Assembly (NCBI RefSeq): GCF_018734325.1 | Contig: NZ_CP073754.1 | Location: 1,550,001 to 1,614,000 of the forward strand | Length of the DNA stretch: 64,000 nucleotides | Direction: 5' to 3' | From: Methylomonas paludis | GTDB lineage: Bacteria; Pseudomonadota; Gammaproteobacteria; Methylococcales; Methylomonadaceae | In this document: piece after piece, positions 44,057-52,242 of the stretch | Layout of the letters: every line of letters starts with the position of its first letter | Numbering within the stretch: position 1 is the stretch's first letter | Program-made: the position numbers and the translations under genes | The notes under the pieces: generated by a model | Seen by the model: only the letters and a program-made list of their open reading frames with translations | Told to the model about the DNA's origin: nothing | Databases searched by the model: none

Positions 44057-44896
44057 ATGCAAACTTTTACAGATATCCGCGCCTTAATTATAGACATGGA
44101 TGGCGTACTCTGGCATGGCGATCAGGCGCAAGCCGGACTGATAGAATTTTTTGCCGCATTGCGCCAATTAAACCTGCCCTTTGTGCTGGCAACCAATAAT
44201 GCCAGCCTGACCGCCGCCCAATACGTCGAAAAACTGGCCGGCATGGGCGTGACAGTGGCGTTACCGGAAGTCCTGACCTCCGGCATGGCAACCGCTTTAT
44301 ATCTAAGCAAATTATATCAACCCGAACAAACCAGAGTCTTCGTCATCGGCGGCATAGGCGCACGTCAGCCCTTGCTGGACTTAGGGTTTACCTTAACCGG
44401 GCTGTATGAAACCGGGCCAGGGCAGGGTGCCGATCTGGTGGTCAGCGGCCTGGACCGGGAACTATCCTGGGATAAGCTGGCTACCGCCACCTTAAATATA
44501 CGCGCCGGCGCCAAGTTTATCGGCACCAACGGTGACACCACCCTGCCTACCGAGCGTGGCGTTACCCATGGAAACGGCGCAATCCTGGCGGCATTGCAGG
44601 TGGCCAGCGGCGTAAGCCCTACCATAATCGGCAAACCTGAGCCGATCATTTATCAACAGGCCCTGGAATTATTGGGAACCGATATGGCCACTACCATTGC
44701 CATAGGCGATAGACTGGATACCGATATACTCGGCGCAGTACGCACCGGCATCCGCAGCTTGCTGGTGTTAAGCGGAGTCAGCACCACAGCCGATCTGCAA
44801 AATATAGATTATGCGCCGACCTGGGTCATGGCAGATATCCGCGAAGTCACCCAGGCCTTAACTTCCTCAGCCAAAATTCGCCCAGACACGCTATGA
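44057..44896 (+). CDS. HAD-IIA family phosphatase (NagD/glycerol-3-phosphatase-like)
   Basis: A 279-residue HAD hydrolase of subclass IIA. Motif I is IIDMDGVLWHG (nucleophile and acid/base Asp), motif II LATNNAS, the C2 cap lies between, then the Lys motif IIGKPEPIIYQQAL and motif IV IAIGDRLDTDILGAV. Relatives dephosphorylate glycerol-3-phosphate, phosphoglycolate or nucleotides. Its stop overlaps the dhaK start by 4 bp, so both are translated together; this suggests a substrate in triose/glycerol metabolism, such as glycerol phosphate. The exact reaction is inferred. Confidence 0.88.
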   Translation: MQTFTDIRALIIDMDGVLWHGDQAQAGLIEFFAALRQLNLPFVLATNNASLTAAQYVEKLAGMGVTVALPEVLTSGMATALYLSKLYQPEQTRVFVIGGIGARQPLLDLGFTLTGLYETGPGQGADLVVSGLDRELSWDKLATATLNIRAGAKFIGTNGDTTLPTERGVTHGNGAILAALQVASGVSPTIIGKPEPIIYQQALELLGTDMATTIAIGDRLDTDILGAVRTGIRSLLVLSGVSTTADLQNIDYAPTWVMADIREVTQALTSSAKIRPDTL

Positions 44897-45879
44897 AAAA
44901 ATTTATCGATACCCCGGAAACCCTGCTGGAAACCAGTTTACAGGGCTATGCCCACGCTCATGCCGATATCCTTACCCTGCATACCCAGCCTTTATTTATC
45001 AGCCGTAACACTAAAAAACCCGGCAAAGTCGCCTTGATTTCCGGGGGCGGCTCCGGTCATGAACCCCTGCACAGCGGCTTTGTCGGCTACGGCATGCTCG
45101 ATGCCGCCTGTCCGGGCCAGGTATTTACCTCACCCACCCCCGATCAAATGCTCTCGGCGGCACAGGCAGTGGATAACGGCGCAGGTGTGCTGTTTATAGT
45201 CAAAAATTATGCCGGCGATGTAATGAATTTTGAAATGGCCGCCGAAATGCTGGAAATAGCCAATGCCAGCGTCCTGGTCAACGATGATATCGCCTTACCC
45301 AAAACCCACAGCATAGGCCGGCGCGGCGTGGCAGGCACCTTAATTGTGGAAAAAATTGTCGGCGCCGCCGCCGAAGCCGGCCTGGATCTGGCAGCCTGTC
45401 AGGCCCTGGGCGAGCGCGTCAACCAGGCCACAGCCTCTATCGGCGTTGCCTTAAGCAGTTGTACCGTTCCGGCCCTGGGTCATCCAACCTTTAATCTGGC
45501 CGAAGATGAAATGGAACTGGGGGTAGGCATCCACGGCGAACATGGCCGGGAAACCATCAAACTGCAATCCGCCAGCCAAATTAGCCAACTGCTGGCCCAC
45601 AGCCTGGAGCAGGAACTCCAGCCCCAACCCGGCCAGCAAGTGTTATTACATGTCAACGGCTTTGGCGCCACCCCGCTGATAGAACTGCATCTGCTTTACC
45701 AACTGGCCTGGCAATACTGGCAGCAGCGCGGCGTAAAAGTAGTACGCTCCCTGGTCGGCAACTACACCACCTCATTGGACATGGCCGGCGCCTCAATCAC
45801 CCTTACCTTACTGGATGAGGAATTGCTGAAATACTGGGATGCCCCAGTCAACACCGCCGCCTTGCGCTGGGGTTGTTAA
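44893..45879 (+). CDS. dhaK: Dihydroxyacetone kinase subunit DhaK
   Basis: The substrate-binding subunit of dihydroxyacetone kinase. It binds dihydroxyacetone covalently through a His: H214 in GVGIHGEHGRE. Other blocks are LISGGGSGHEPLHSGFVGYG, IVKNYAGDVMNFEMAAEM, VNDDIALPKTHSIGRRGVAG and LPxxTTSLDMAGASIT-like NYTTSLDMAGASITLTLLD. 328 residues, normal. It needs DhaL, which here lies 1.5 kb away on the opposite strand, the two being split by a RAYT locus. No DhaM phosphotransfer subunit is in view. Confidence 0.94.
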   Translation: MKKFIDTPETLLETSLQGYAHAHADILTLHTQPLFISRNTKKPGKVALISGGGSGHEPLHSGFVGYGMLDAACPGQVFTSPTPDQMLSAAQAVDNGAGVLFIVKNYAGDVMNFEMAAEMLEIANASVLVNDDIALPKTHSIGRRGVAGTLIVEKIVGAAAEAGLDLAACQALGERVNQATASIGVALSSCTVPALGHPTFNLAEDEMELGVGIHGEHGRETIKLQSASQISQLLAHSLEQELQPQPGQQVLLHVNGFGATPLIELHLLYQLAWQYWQQRGVKVVRSLVGNYTTSLDMAGASITLTLLDEELLKYWDAPVNTAALRWGC

Positions 45880-45889
45880 AAAACCAGTA

Positions 45890-45918
45890 AGCTGGATTCG
45901 CCGCCAGGCCATCCAGCT
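45890..45918. repeat. REP-like palindrome after dhaK
   Basis: AGCTGGAT-13 nt-ATCCAGCT, with the same loop style (TCGCCGCCAGGCC) as the palindrome inside gor. It may end dhaK transcription. Confidence 0.65.
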
Positions 45919-45984
45919 AAGCTTTGCAAGGTGCCTGGCGTTTTACTATAGCCCCCTGTCCAGCCTGGTATTGGCAACCGACAC

Positions 45985-46015
45985 CCTCGATTCCGCGTTG
46001 CTGCATCGAGGCTAC
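45985..46015 (-). repeat. REP family A palindrome, minus orientation
   Basis: CCTCGAT...ATCGAGGCTAC, the reverse complement of the GTAGCCTCGAT element. It stands between dhaK and the 119-bp array. Confidence 0.75.
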
Positions 46016-46078
46016 GAAAGATAACATGGTTACATTAATAAAACCCGCATAAACGCCATATTGCGTTCTTTTGTGAAA

Positions 46079-46672
46079 CCCCACCATCAAACTCAAAATT
46101 GTGGTTAATCCCTGCTTAACGGCAATCCATCCCAAATCATTGGTGCAACAGCCCAGTAGGATGTGGTGAGGCACGAACCGCATCATAAAACCTCGTTCCC
46201 CACCATCAAACTCAAAATTATGGTTAATCCCTGTTTAACCGGATTCCATCCCACACCCCCGGTGCAACAGCCCAGTAGGATGTGGTGAGGCACGAACCGC
46301 ATCATAAAACCTCGTTCCCCGCCATCAAACTCAAAATTATGGTTAATCCCTGCTTAACGGCAATCCATCCCGCATCATTGGTGCAACAGCCCCGTAGGAT
46401 GTGGTGAGGCACGAACCGCATCATAAAACCTCGTTCCCCACCATCAATCTCAAAATTATGGTTAATCCCTGTTTAACCGGATTCCATCCCACATCCCCGG
46501 TGCAGCAGCCCAGTAGGATGTGGTGAGGCACGAACCGCATCATAAAGCCTCGTTCCCCGCCATCAAACTCAAAATTGTGGTTAATCCCTGTTTAACCGGA
46601 TTCCATCCCACATCCCTAGTGCAACAGCCCAGTAGGATGTGGTGAGGCACGAACCGCATCATAAAGCCTTAT
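46079..46672. repeat. Five tandem 119-bp units joining a RAYT 3' fragment to a REP
   Basis: GTAGGATGTGGTGAGG occurs at 46156, 46275, 46394, 46513 and 46632, a period of exactly 119 bp. Each unit has three parts. First, ATCAAACTCAAAATT.TGG, matching the last bases of the RAYT gene at 46681. Then GGTTAATCC.TGTTTAAC and GGATTCCA, matching an internal RAYT segment at 46783-46808. Finally a REP of family D with arms GATGTGGT/ACCGCATC. The two RAYT pieces are joined at a shared GGTTAA, as if 85 bp had been deleted. Copies differ by only a few bases. Confidence 0.9.
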
Positions 46673-47202
46673 TCGCCGAAATCAATCTCAAAATTGTGGT
46701 TAAGATTACACCAATTCTCTGGATAAAATCCGGCATTAACAAAGCGCTGAAAACTGGAATATGGCCAATCGGCGGCATTTTTGGTTAATCCATGTTTAAC
46801 GGGATTCCAATGAATATAATCAAGATGCGCATATAAATCATTTTCATCGCGAATCAGGTGATCCCAAAACCGTCTTTGCCAAATCCCGCGTTCGCCACGT
46901 TTATTTCGACTGCTCGATAGACTCTCACCTTTTGCGATACCTCTGGAAAAATCAGCTTTTATTAAACCCCATCGGGTAGAAAAATCGCTATCGCCTTCTG
47001 GTAAGGATAATATGCAATGTAAATGATCAGGCAAAACCACAATGGCGATAATTTTAAATGGATGATCTTTACGAACTTTGATGAAAGATCCCCGTAAATT
47101 TTCAATGTGATCCAATAATAATTGATGGCCTTTCCGCTTTGCCAAATTGACCGTAAAAAACCAAGTTGAGCCGGGTATATAAATTCTTCGGTAATCAGTC
47201 AT
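46669..47202 (-). CDS. REP-associated tyrosine transposase (RAYT), intact
   Basis: A 177-residue Y1 HUH transposase related to the IS200/IS605 enzymes that are thought to spread REP sequences. The metal site is H60/H62 in VLPDHLHCILSLPEGD, the nucleophile Tyr129 in LDYIHWNPVKHGL; WFFTVNLAKRKGHQLL, RWGLIKADFSRGI, GIWQRRFWDHLIRDENDLY and WPYSSFQRFVNAGFYP are family blocks. GTAG-headed REPs of one family lie on both sides: five tandem units starting at its 3' end and one at 47329, fitting the known RAYT-REP association. It splits dhaK from dhaL. Confidence 0.93.
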   Translation of the reverse strand: MTDYRRIYIPGSTWFFTVNLAKRKGHQLLLDHIENLRGSFIKVRKDHPFKIIAIVVLPDHLHCILSLPEGDSDFSTRWGLIKADFSRGIAKGESLSSSRNKRGERGIWQRRFWDHLIRDENDLYAHLDYIHWNPVKHGLTKNAADWPYSSFQRFVNAGFYPENWCNLNHNFEIDFGE

Positions 47203-47328
47203 GGTTAAGGTTATCCCTTATTTAAGGCATGATGCGGTTCGCTGCTGGCTTCGATATAGCGTTTCAAAATTAATAGCTTACAAAATAAAGCTTTGTTTTT
47301 CGGCTTAAATTATCATGCCTACCACCCC

Positions 47329-47360
47329 GTAGGATGTGGTGAGGCACGAACCGCATCATA
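47329..47360 (+). repeat. REP family D palindrome on the 5' side of the RAYT
   Basis: GTAG head, then GATGTGGT and ACCGCATC arms around GAGGCACGA. Same sequence as in the 119-bp units on the other side, in the same orientation. 47203-47428 holds no gene. Confidence 0.85.
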
Positions 47361-47428
47361 AAGCCTTATTCCGCACCACCAACTAAAATCGTGACCAAAA
47401 CCACTCGCATTTACAACAGGATACTAAA

Positions 47429-48067
47429 CTACTCCCCCGCCTGCGCCAAAACCGAACTAACCGCCGCTATCATCAGCTGCGCCGTCTTAGCCCCGGCATC
47501 AATATGACCAATACTGCGCTCCCCCAAAAACGACGCTCGGCCCTTGGTAGCCAACATATCACGCGTGGCAGCCACACCGGCCTCGGCACTGGCGCGTACA
47601 TCCGCATAAATTTCCGCCAAAGTCAGACCGGCAGCCGCATCCTGTTGCAGCTTAACAGCCACCGGAATCAGCACATCCAGCATGGTTTTCTCACCGGCGT
47701 CGGCTTTGCCGCGCTGTTTGACGGCAGTAACCGCCAAATCGAACAGCCTGGCAAACTCCACGACGCTCAAGGTACTGTCTTTGCTGTTTTTAGCCAGATT
47801 AATAAATAAAGTGGCATATAAAGACCCGGAAGCACCGCCCACCGAAGACATTAACAGCATGCCGATTTTTTGCCAGGCCGCCGGCCAGTCCAGGCCGCTG
47901 ATCTCAGGCGCTGCCGCCTGTAGTGCCTGAATACCGCGCTGCAGATTAAACACATGATCGCCATCACCGATGGCTTGATCCAGTTCGGTGACGGCATCGG
48001 CCTGTTCAGTAATAGTCTCAGCAATGGCGCTAATTAATGCAGGAAATAAAGCAGGGGTTAAAGTCAT
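47429..48067 (-). CDS. dhaL: Dihydroxyacetone kinase subunit DhaL
   Basis: The nucleotide-binding subunit of dihydroxyacetone kinase, which phosphorylates the dihydroxyacetone held by DhaK. The metal/phosphate loop is LDQAIGDGDHVFNLQRG; MSSVGGASGSLYATLFINLA, KADAGEKTMLDVLIPVA and GRASFLGERSIGHIDAGAKT are the other blocks. I begin at 48067 (MTLTPALFPALI), the family N-terminus; the longer frame adds 24 unrelated residues. 212 residues. It converges on dhaK from the other side of the RAYT locus, so the two subunits cannot share a transcript. Confidence 0.93.
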   Translation of the reverse strand: MTLTPALFPALISAIAETITEQADAVTELDQAIGDGDHVFNLQRGIQALQAAAPEISGLDWPAAWQKIGMLLMSSVGGASGSLYATLFINLAKNSKDSTLSVVEFARLFDLAVTAVKQRGKADAGEKTMLDVLIPVAVKLQQDAAAGLTLAEIYADVRASAEAGVAATRDMLATKGRASFLGERSIGHIDAGAKTAQLMIAAVSSVLAQAGE

Positions 48068-48170
48068 GACATTGCCCGGAGTGTTGTAGTTAACGACTAA
48101 GCATAACGGCAGCCGCTCTGCTTTGTCCAGATAAGGCACACTGGGAGAAGGGGTAAGGGCTGAAGCAGGC

Positions 48171-48713
48171 TTATTCCGCGCTGTCCGCTTCGCTGGATGT
48201 ATTGCTGAGCTGGTATTTGACGCGCAGATAATCTTCCAGCCATTCGCTGGTATTGGCCTGTTTGCAGGCAGCGGCTTCCTGCGTTTGCATCAGGCGTTGA
48301 CGTACAGCGTGGTGGGGTAACAATAATAATTCGATATCAGACATGGCCACAAATTTATCCGGCGTGGTGTTTTTGCCGTTGAAAATTTTGAATAACTGAT
48401 TCTTTTTTAAACCTAAATTGATATTCAGCTCTTCGCGGAACTCCAAAAACAGCGGGAGCAGATCGCTACCCGCACAAGTGTCATCCAGCAATTTACTCAG
48501 CCTGTGCATCATATGAAACACAGCAAATCGATACAGTTCCGACTCGCGAACAAATAACCGGGCAGCAGTGGAGCGCACCGCCAGCCGATCGGTATTGTTT
48601 AGTCGCATCGAGACTATGTGTTTTTTATCGTTTAAAAATAGATCGTTATCGTTCAATGCAGGTTCCATTTGATTGCAGCAGCAATACATCTGGCGGTTAA
48701 ACCGCCATGCCAT
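48171..48713 (-). CDS. Hypothetical protein, possible DNA-binding regulator
   Basis: A 180-residue protein without a family I recognise. HIVSMRLNNTDRLAVRSTAA and LFVRESELYRFAVFHMMHRL read like a ribbon-helix-helix or similar small DNA-binding fold, and the rest is helical with an acidic end (NTSSEADSAE). The N-terminus is uncertain: MAWRFNRQMYCCCNQ may be untranslated and MEPALNDNDLF at 48668 the real start. It lies 104 bp upstream of dhaL on the same strand and could be cotranscribed with it. On its other side is the long non-coding region with near-palindromes at 48800 and 48967. Confidence 0.6.
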   Translation of the reverse strand: MAWRFNRQMYCCCNQMEPALNDNDLFLNDKKHIVSMRLNNTDRLAVRSTAARLFVRESELYRFAVFHMMHRLSKLLDDTCAGSDLLPLFLEFREELNINLGLKKNQLFKIFNGKNTTPDKFVAMSDIELLLLPHHAVRQRLMQTQEAAACKQANTSEWLEDYLRVKYQLSNTSSEADSAE

Positions 48714-48799
48714 CCGCTAATCGTAAAACATTAATGTTACAGATTTATAACAAAACCATGTCAAACCCGGCCAAGACCATACCAAACGCGGCGTTATTT

Positions 48800-48984
48800 G
48801 TATTACACATGTAATACGAAATTAGCGAATGTCATTGTCATGTAACGGAATTTTCTTAATAACTCAGCATAATCAACTACAACAAAGTGCTTTGCTCACA
48901 AGCAAGTTTTTAACTGAATTGACGCGACTGCTTACCGATAAGCAGCAGGCAGGCATAAACGCCTAGGTAATACATGTGTATTAC
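48800..48984. promoter_or_regulatory. Two 18-bp near-palindromes 167 bp apart
   Basis: GTATTACACATGTAATAC (48800-48817) and GTAATACATGTGTATTAC (48967-48984) are each self-complementary except at the centre and are built from the same blocks. They lie in the non-coding region between the 48171 gene (-) and the GGA-rich RNA candidate (+). Operators for a dimeric regulator are the simplest explanation. Confidence 0.5.
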
Positions 48985-49069
48985 ATTTCTGCAGACTGTC
49001 ATATACGTGTCACGAAAAAAAAACATTTAGTTTGGATAATTCCAAAAGTATTGCGGCGTTATGGCCGAG

Positions 49070-49420
49070 ATTTGGATACAGGGAACGGCAGGGACAGACC
49101 TCAGGGATGGCAGACGCAGGACGGCGTCAGGGAACTTAAGGAGCAGGGAAGAGATGCCTGGATAGGGCAAGGGAATTAAGCGGCAGGGATGCCGGGCGCC
49201 AGGATGACGCATGGACATACAGGGAACAGGGACGGCACGCACAGGGATAAAGCAAGGGAAGATGTTAGGGAGTCAGTTGGATATATGCTCACTATGGTAG
49301 CGGGGGATGTGGACACCTCTAATGGTGATCAGTGATAAGCGGTCAAAACCTGCAGCTATTTGGACAGGGAATGTTGTTTGAGGATAGCCATAACAATGGT
49401 TTTGAGCTTGTATTTTTTAA
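49070..49420 (+). ncRNA. Candidate CsrA/RsmA-binding RNA (GGA-rich)
   Basis: No protein gene is convincing here. About 19 GGA motifs, most as CAGGGA or AAGGGA, occur between 49074 and 49281, with more at 49305, 49311, 49362, 49368 and 49382. Several lie in hairpin loops on the plus strand: GACGC-AGGACG-GCGTC (49113-49128), TGCC-TGGATAG-GGCA (49155-49169) and CGGCA-GGGA-TGCCG (49181-49194). Many loop-exposed GGA motifs are the hallmark of CsrB/RsmZ-type RNAs that sequester CsrA. A GGATAAT at 49034 could be the -10 box. A T-rich end (TATTTTTT near 49411) follows a weak CCATAACAATGG hairpin. The stretch could instead be the leader of the gene at 49459. Confidence 0.5.
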
Positions 49421-49458
49421 TAACGTAGTACTTTTTTTTAATACTCGGAGAGTAATAT

Positions 49459-50214
49459 ATGAACTTTTCTAAATCTTTGTTGGCTGTTGCCATTCTGGCT
49501 ACTGCCGGCTCTGCGCAAGCAACACTGTTGAATGACGGTGATGCTTATTTGCAAGTCTATGATGCAACCAATGCACAAACTTATGACCTGAATCTGGCTG
49601 CAGTTGCTGGTTTGACTTTGGCTTCTCTGAAAACAGATACAACTATTATCACTGTCGATTTGAGCCAAGATTCTACCTGGAACGCTTTTAAAGCAACTCT
49701 GGATACTGGCAATGCTGTTTGGGGTGTAGGCGATTCTACCAAAACTGATTACCAAGCCACTACTACTGGCACTGGTGCAATCATTCCGACTGGAACTCTG
49801 TATAGCTCTGCAGCTTTCGGTGTTGAACTGTTAGAAGGTCGTGTTAACTCTAGCTTGGCTACATCTAACAGCGTTGTGGTAGCTGATGCTGTTGCTGACC
49901 AAGGTGGCTGGGCAATTGCACCAGGTTCATCATCTACATTCGCCAACCTGTTTGCTGGTATTCCTTCAGCTAATGCCGGTATTGCTTTCGGCGCTACCGG
50001 TAACTTCTACGATATTACTGGTACTACAACTGGTTCAGGTATCCACAAAACCTTTACCGAGCACAACAACGATCTGGGTACCTTTAGCCTGAGCGGCAAC
50101 ACCCTGACCTTTACACCTGTTGCTGCTTCTGCTGTACCAGTACCAGCTGCAGTGTGGATGTTCGGCACAGGCCTGCTGGGTCTGCTGGGTCTGAACCGTC
50201 GTAAAGCGGTTTAA
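49459..50214 (+). CDS. Secreted protein with VPXPA/PEP-CTERM sorting signal
   Basis: A 251-residue exported protein: signal peptide MNFSKSLLAVAILATAGSAQA, a Thr/Ser/Gly-rich beta-type body (VDLSQDSTWNAFKATLDTGN; WAIAPGSSSTFANLFAGIPS), and a C-terminal VPVPAAVWMFGTGLLGLLGL followed by NRRK, the exosortase sorting signal. No binding domain is recognised. The codons used (mostly GCT, GGT, GTT, CTG, CGT, AAC) are those of very abundant proteins and differ from the neighbours. A GGAG ribosome site lies 11 bp before the ATG. The next gene, 91 bp downstream, has the same codon style. Confidence 0.85.
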   Translation: MNFSKSLLAVAILATAGSAQATLLNDGDAYLQVYDATNAQTYDLNLAAVAGLTLASLKTDTTIITVDLSQDSTWNAFKATLDTGNAVWGVGDSTKTDYQATTTGTGAIIPTGTLYSSAAFGVELLEGRVNSSLATSNSVVVADAVADQGGWAIAPGSSSTFANLFAGIPSANAGIAFGATGNFYDITGTTTGSGIHKTFTEHNNDLGTFSLSGNTLTFTPVAASAVPVPAAVWMFGTGLLGLLGLNRRKAV

Positions 50215-50304
50215 TTGATCGGGTTATATCGGCGTAAACGGCCTTAGCTGCTTTAATGCCGATATAACCACTCTTAGCGAATTTATAAAAAACGGGAAAC
50301 AATT

Positions 50305-51927
50305 ATGAAAAAGCAAATCTTAAGTACAGCGATTCTGGCTGTTCTGGCTTCTGCCAATGCGCAAGCAGCCGCAGTAACCGGTCCAACCATTGATCCAAGC
50401 ACTACCACCACTCTGTATATCGGCGGTGCTTCAGCTCAACGTACCTACATCCAAGAAGCCGTCACCGGTACTGCTGGTTCTGGTGTTACTTTGGCTGCTG
50501 CTGATAAATTGTGTGATACCACCCAACCTATCTACTGGTGGGGCGATAACAACGGTACTAACGCTGCCGGTAAAAACTATGATGCTTGGTATTGCACCAA
50601 ACAACCTAGCAACACTGCTCTGGCCTCTGCCAAAGCTCATCTGCTGATCCACAAACGCAGTGCCGGTGGTTCAGATTTCGGTGTAGCTCCTATCGTCAAC
50701 CCACAAAATGTTGGCTTTTTGAACATCGCCAACTCTAACTGTACTGATAACGGCACTTCTACTGTTGCTGGTATTTCTACCGTTCAGTTACTGTGCAGCT
50801 CTTCTACTCTGGTTAACGCCACTCCTGACCTGGGTGTGTCTGACGTTGATCCAGGTAAATTCGTTGGTTTGAACGTCACTGCAGGCAGCATCAATGGCAC
50901 TCCTTTTTCTGCCATTAAAGCTAGCGACTTGGCTAAAATCACCGTTAAATCAACTTCTACTGTTGTTTTCGGCGAGCAAGTAACTTCTCATTTGTTTAAC
51001 GCACTGCAACAAGCTCAAATCGCAACCGGTTATTTGGCAGCAGGTTGCGCGGGTCAGCACACAGAAGCCTGTTTGCCTAGCCTGTCTTCAGCCACTATCG
51101 CTGCGCTGCACACTGGCGTCGCATACGACTGGGATTTGATCCAAGTTGGCAACACCGGTTTAGGTTTGTATTCCTGGGCTTCTGCTAATGACGCGGCTGA
51201 TGCACCATTTGCCTCTAGTGTTCATATCGTACGCCGTGCCAATGGTTCCGGTACTCAAGCTCAACATGGCATTCATTTCCTGAACTATCCTTGCGATACC
51301 ACTGCTGCCGGCGTAACTTTGCCTGCCAATGATGTTGGTCAAAGCGAAGGCGTTGAAGGTTATGTCATTCATGAAGCTTCTTCTGCCGGTAACGTCAATG
51401 CTTCATTAAAAGCCTTGGATACCGCAACTTCATCTTCCGCTTTGGCTACCGGCACTCATGCTGCTGGTGATTTTACTAGCGGTGTACGTTGGGCTGTGGG
51501 CTTGAACTCCCTGGAGCAAACAACCAATGCCAACTACGAGTTTGTTAAAATTGACGGTGTTGCCCCAACTTTGGCTAACGTAGTTGCCGGCAAATATCAT
51601 GACTGGGCGGAAAATACTTTCCAATACAATAGTGTTGGTGGTCATCCTGTCACTACCGATGTAGCGGCTGTGCGTGATGCCTTGATTGCCAAAGCAGCTC
51701 GTCCAGAAGTGTTAAGCGCTCTGAACACCACTTTGACTCACGCGTTTGGTAACGGTGCTTATCTGGCTACCCCAAGCTTGTACCCAATCACTACCGGTTC
51801 AGCTACTTATAATGCAACCAGTCCTATCAACGTATTCTCTTTGGCACCAAATGGTTCTACAGTTGATAACTGCCGCGTACCTACTCCGTACAACGATGGT
51901 ACCGATGCTCCTTCATTCTCGCTGTAA
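50305..51927 (+). CDS. Abundant secreted protein, possibly periplasmic-binding-protein-like
   Basis: A 540-residue exported protein with signal peptide MKKQILSTAILAVLASANAQA and no C-terminal sorting signal. The start of the mature part (TLYIGGASAQRTYIQEAVTG) and HKRSAGGSDFGVAPIVN hint at a phosphate-binding-protein-like fold, but I do not assign a family. Eight or more cysteines (CDTTQ, WYCTK, NSNCTD, GCAGQHTEACLP, YPCDTT, DNCRVP) suggest disulfides or ligand binding. Codon use is strongly biased toward preferred codons, as in the preceding gene. Two hairpins follow, the second a strong terminator. Surface layer or solute-binding roles are both possible. Confidence 0.75.
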   Translation: MKKQILSTAILAVLASANAQAAAVTGPTIDPSTTTTLYIGGASAQRTYIQEAVTGTAGSGVTLAAADKLCDTTQPIYWWGDNNGTNAAGKNYDAWYCTKQPSNTALASAKAHLLIHKRSAGGSDFGVAPIVNPQNVGFLNIANSNCTDNGTSTVAGISTVQLLCSSSTLVNATPDLGVSDVDPGKFVGLNVTAGSINGTPFSAIKASDLAKITVKSTSTVVFGEQVTSHLFNALQQAQIATGYLAAGCAGQHTEACLPSLSSATIAALHTGVAYDWDLIQVGNTGLGLYSWASANDAADAPFASSVHIVRRANGSGTQAQHGIHFLNYPCDTTAAGVTLPANDVGQSEGVEGYVIHEASSAGNVNASLKALDTATSSSALATGTHAAGDFTSGVRWAVGLNSLEQTTNANYEFVKIDGVAPTLANVVAGKYHDWAENTFQYNSVGGHPVTTDVAAVRDALIAKAARPEVLSALNTTLTHAFGNGAYLATPSLYPITTGSATYNATSPINVFSLAPNGSTVDNCRVPTPYNDGTDAPSFSL

Positions 51928-51934
51928 GCTGATT

Positions 51935-52012
51935 TAATCGGGGCAATCCCGATTAGCGGTCAGGGATGACCATCGCTGTTAAGCCAACCGTCTTCGGACG
52001 GTTGGCTTTTTT
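51935..52012 (+). terminator. Terminator pair after the secreted-protein genes
   Basis: TAATCGGG-5 nt-CCCGATTA (51935-51955) is followed by AGCCAACCGTC-4 nt-GACGGTTGGCT with TTTTT (51982-52012), a strong intrinsic terminator. Confidence 0.9.
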
Positions 52013-52016
52013 CGTT

Positions 52017-52046
52017 GTAGGCTGGCTTCGCCGCAGGCAATCCACC
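52017..52046 (+). repeat. REP family C-like palindrome
   Basis: GTAG head, GCTGGCTTCGCCGCAGGCAA and TCCACC, close to the second palindrome of the 250-bp array (GGTGGCTTCGCCGC). It directly follows the terminator. No gene is seen from 52047 to 52242. Confidence 0.65.
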
Positions 52047-52242
52047 AAAACCTCCCAGTCTATCCGGTGCTTAGCCATCGCGACTCGTCTGAGCACGAAG
52101 TAAAAACCCCTTATGCTAAATCGCCGGTATTTCAACTCAAATTCACATGTTTGTCATAAAAGCTTAATGTTAGCTAACTATAATTACGCTTTGGTAGCTG
52201 TCAAGGGGATGGCTGCACTCAATATTTGCCGATTTATCCTAC

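Noticed and set aside
46079-46672. Possible CRISPR array (regular 119-bp periodicity)
   Set aside because: There are no unique spacers: the full unit repeats, and it matches RAYT gene fragments and a REP. No cas genes are nearby.
48976-49179. 67-codon plus-strand frame in the GGA-rich region
   Set aside because: Composition (Gly, Arg, Asp, Gln) just reflects the CAGGGA repeats; no ribosome site. The RNA interpretation explains the pattern better.
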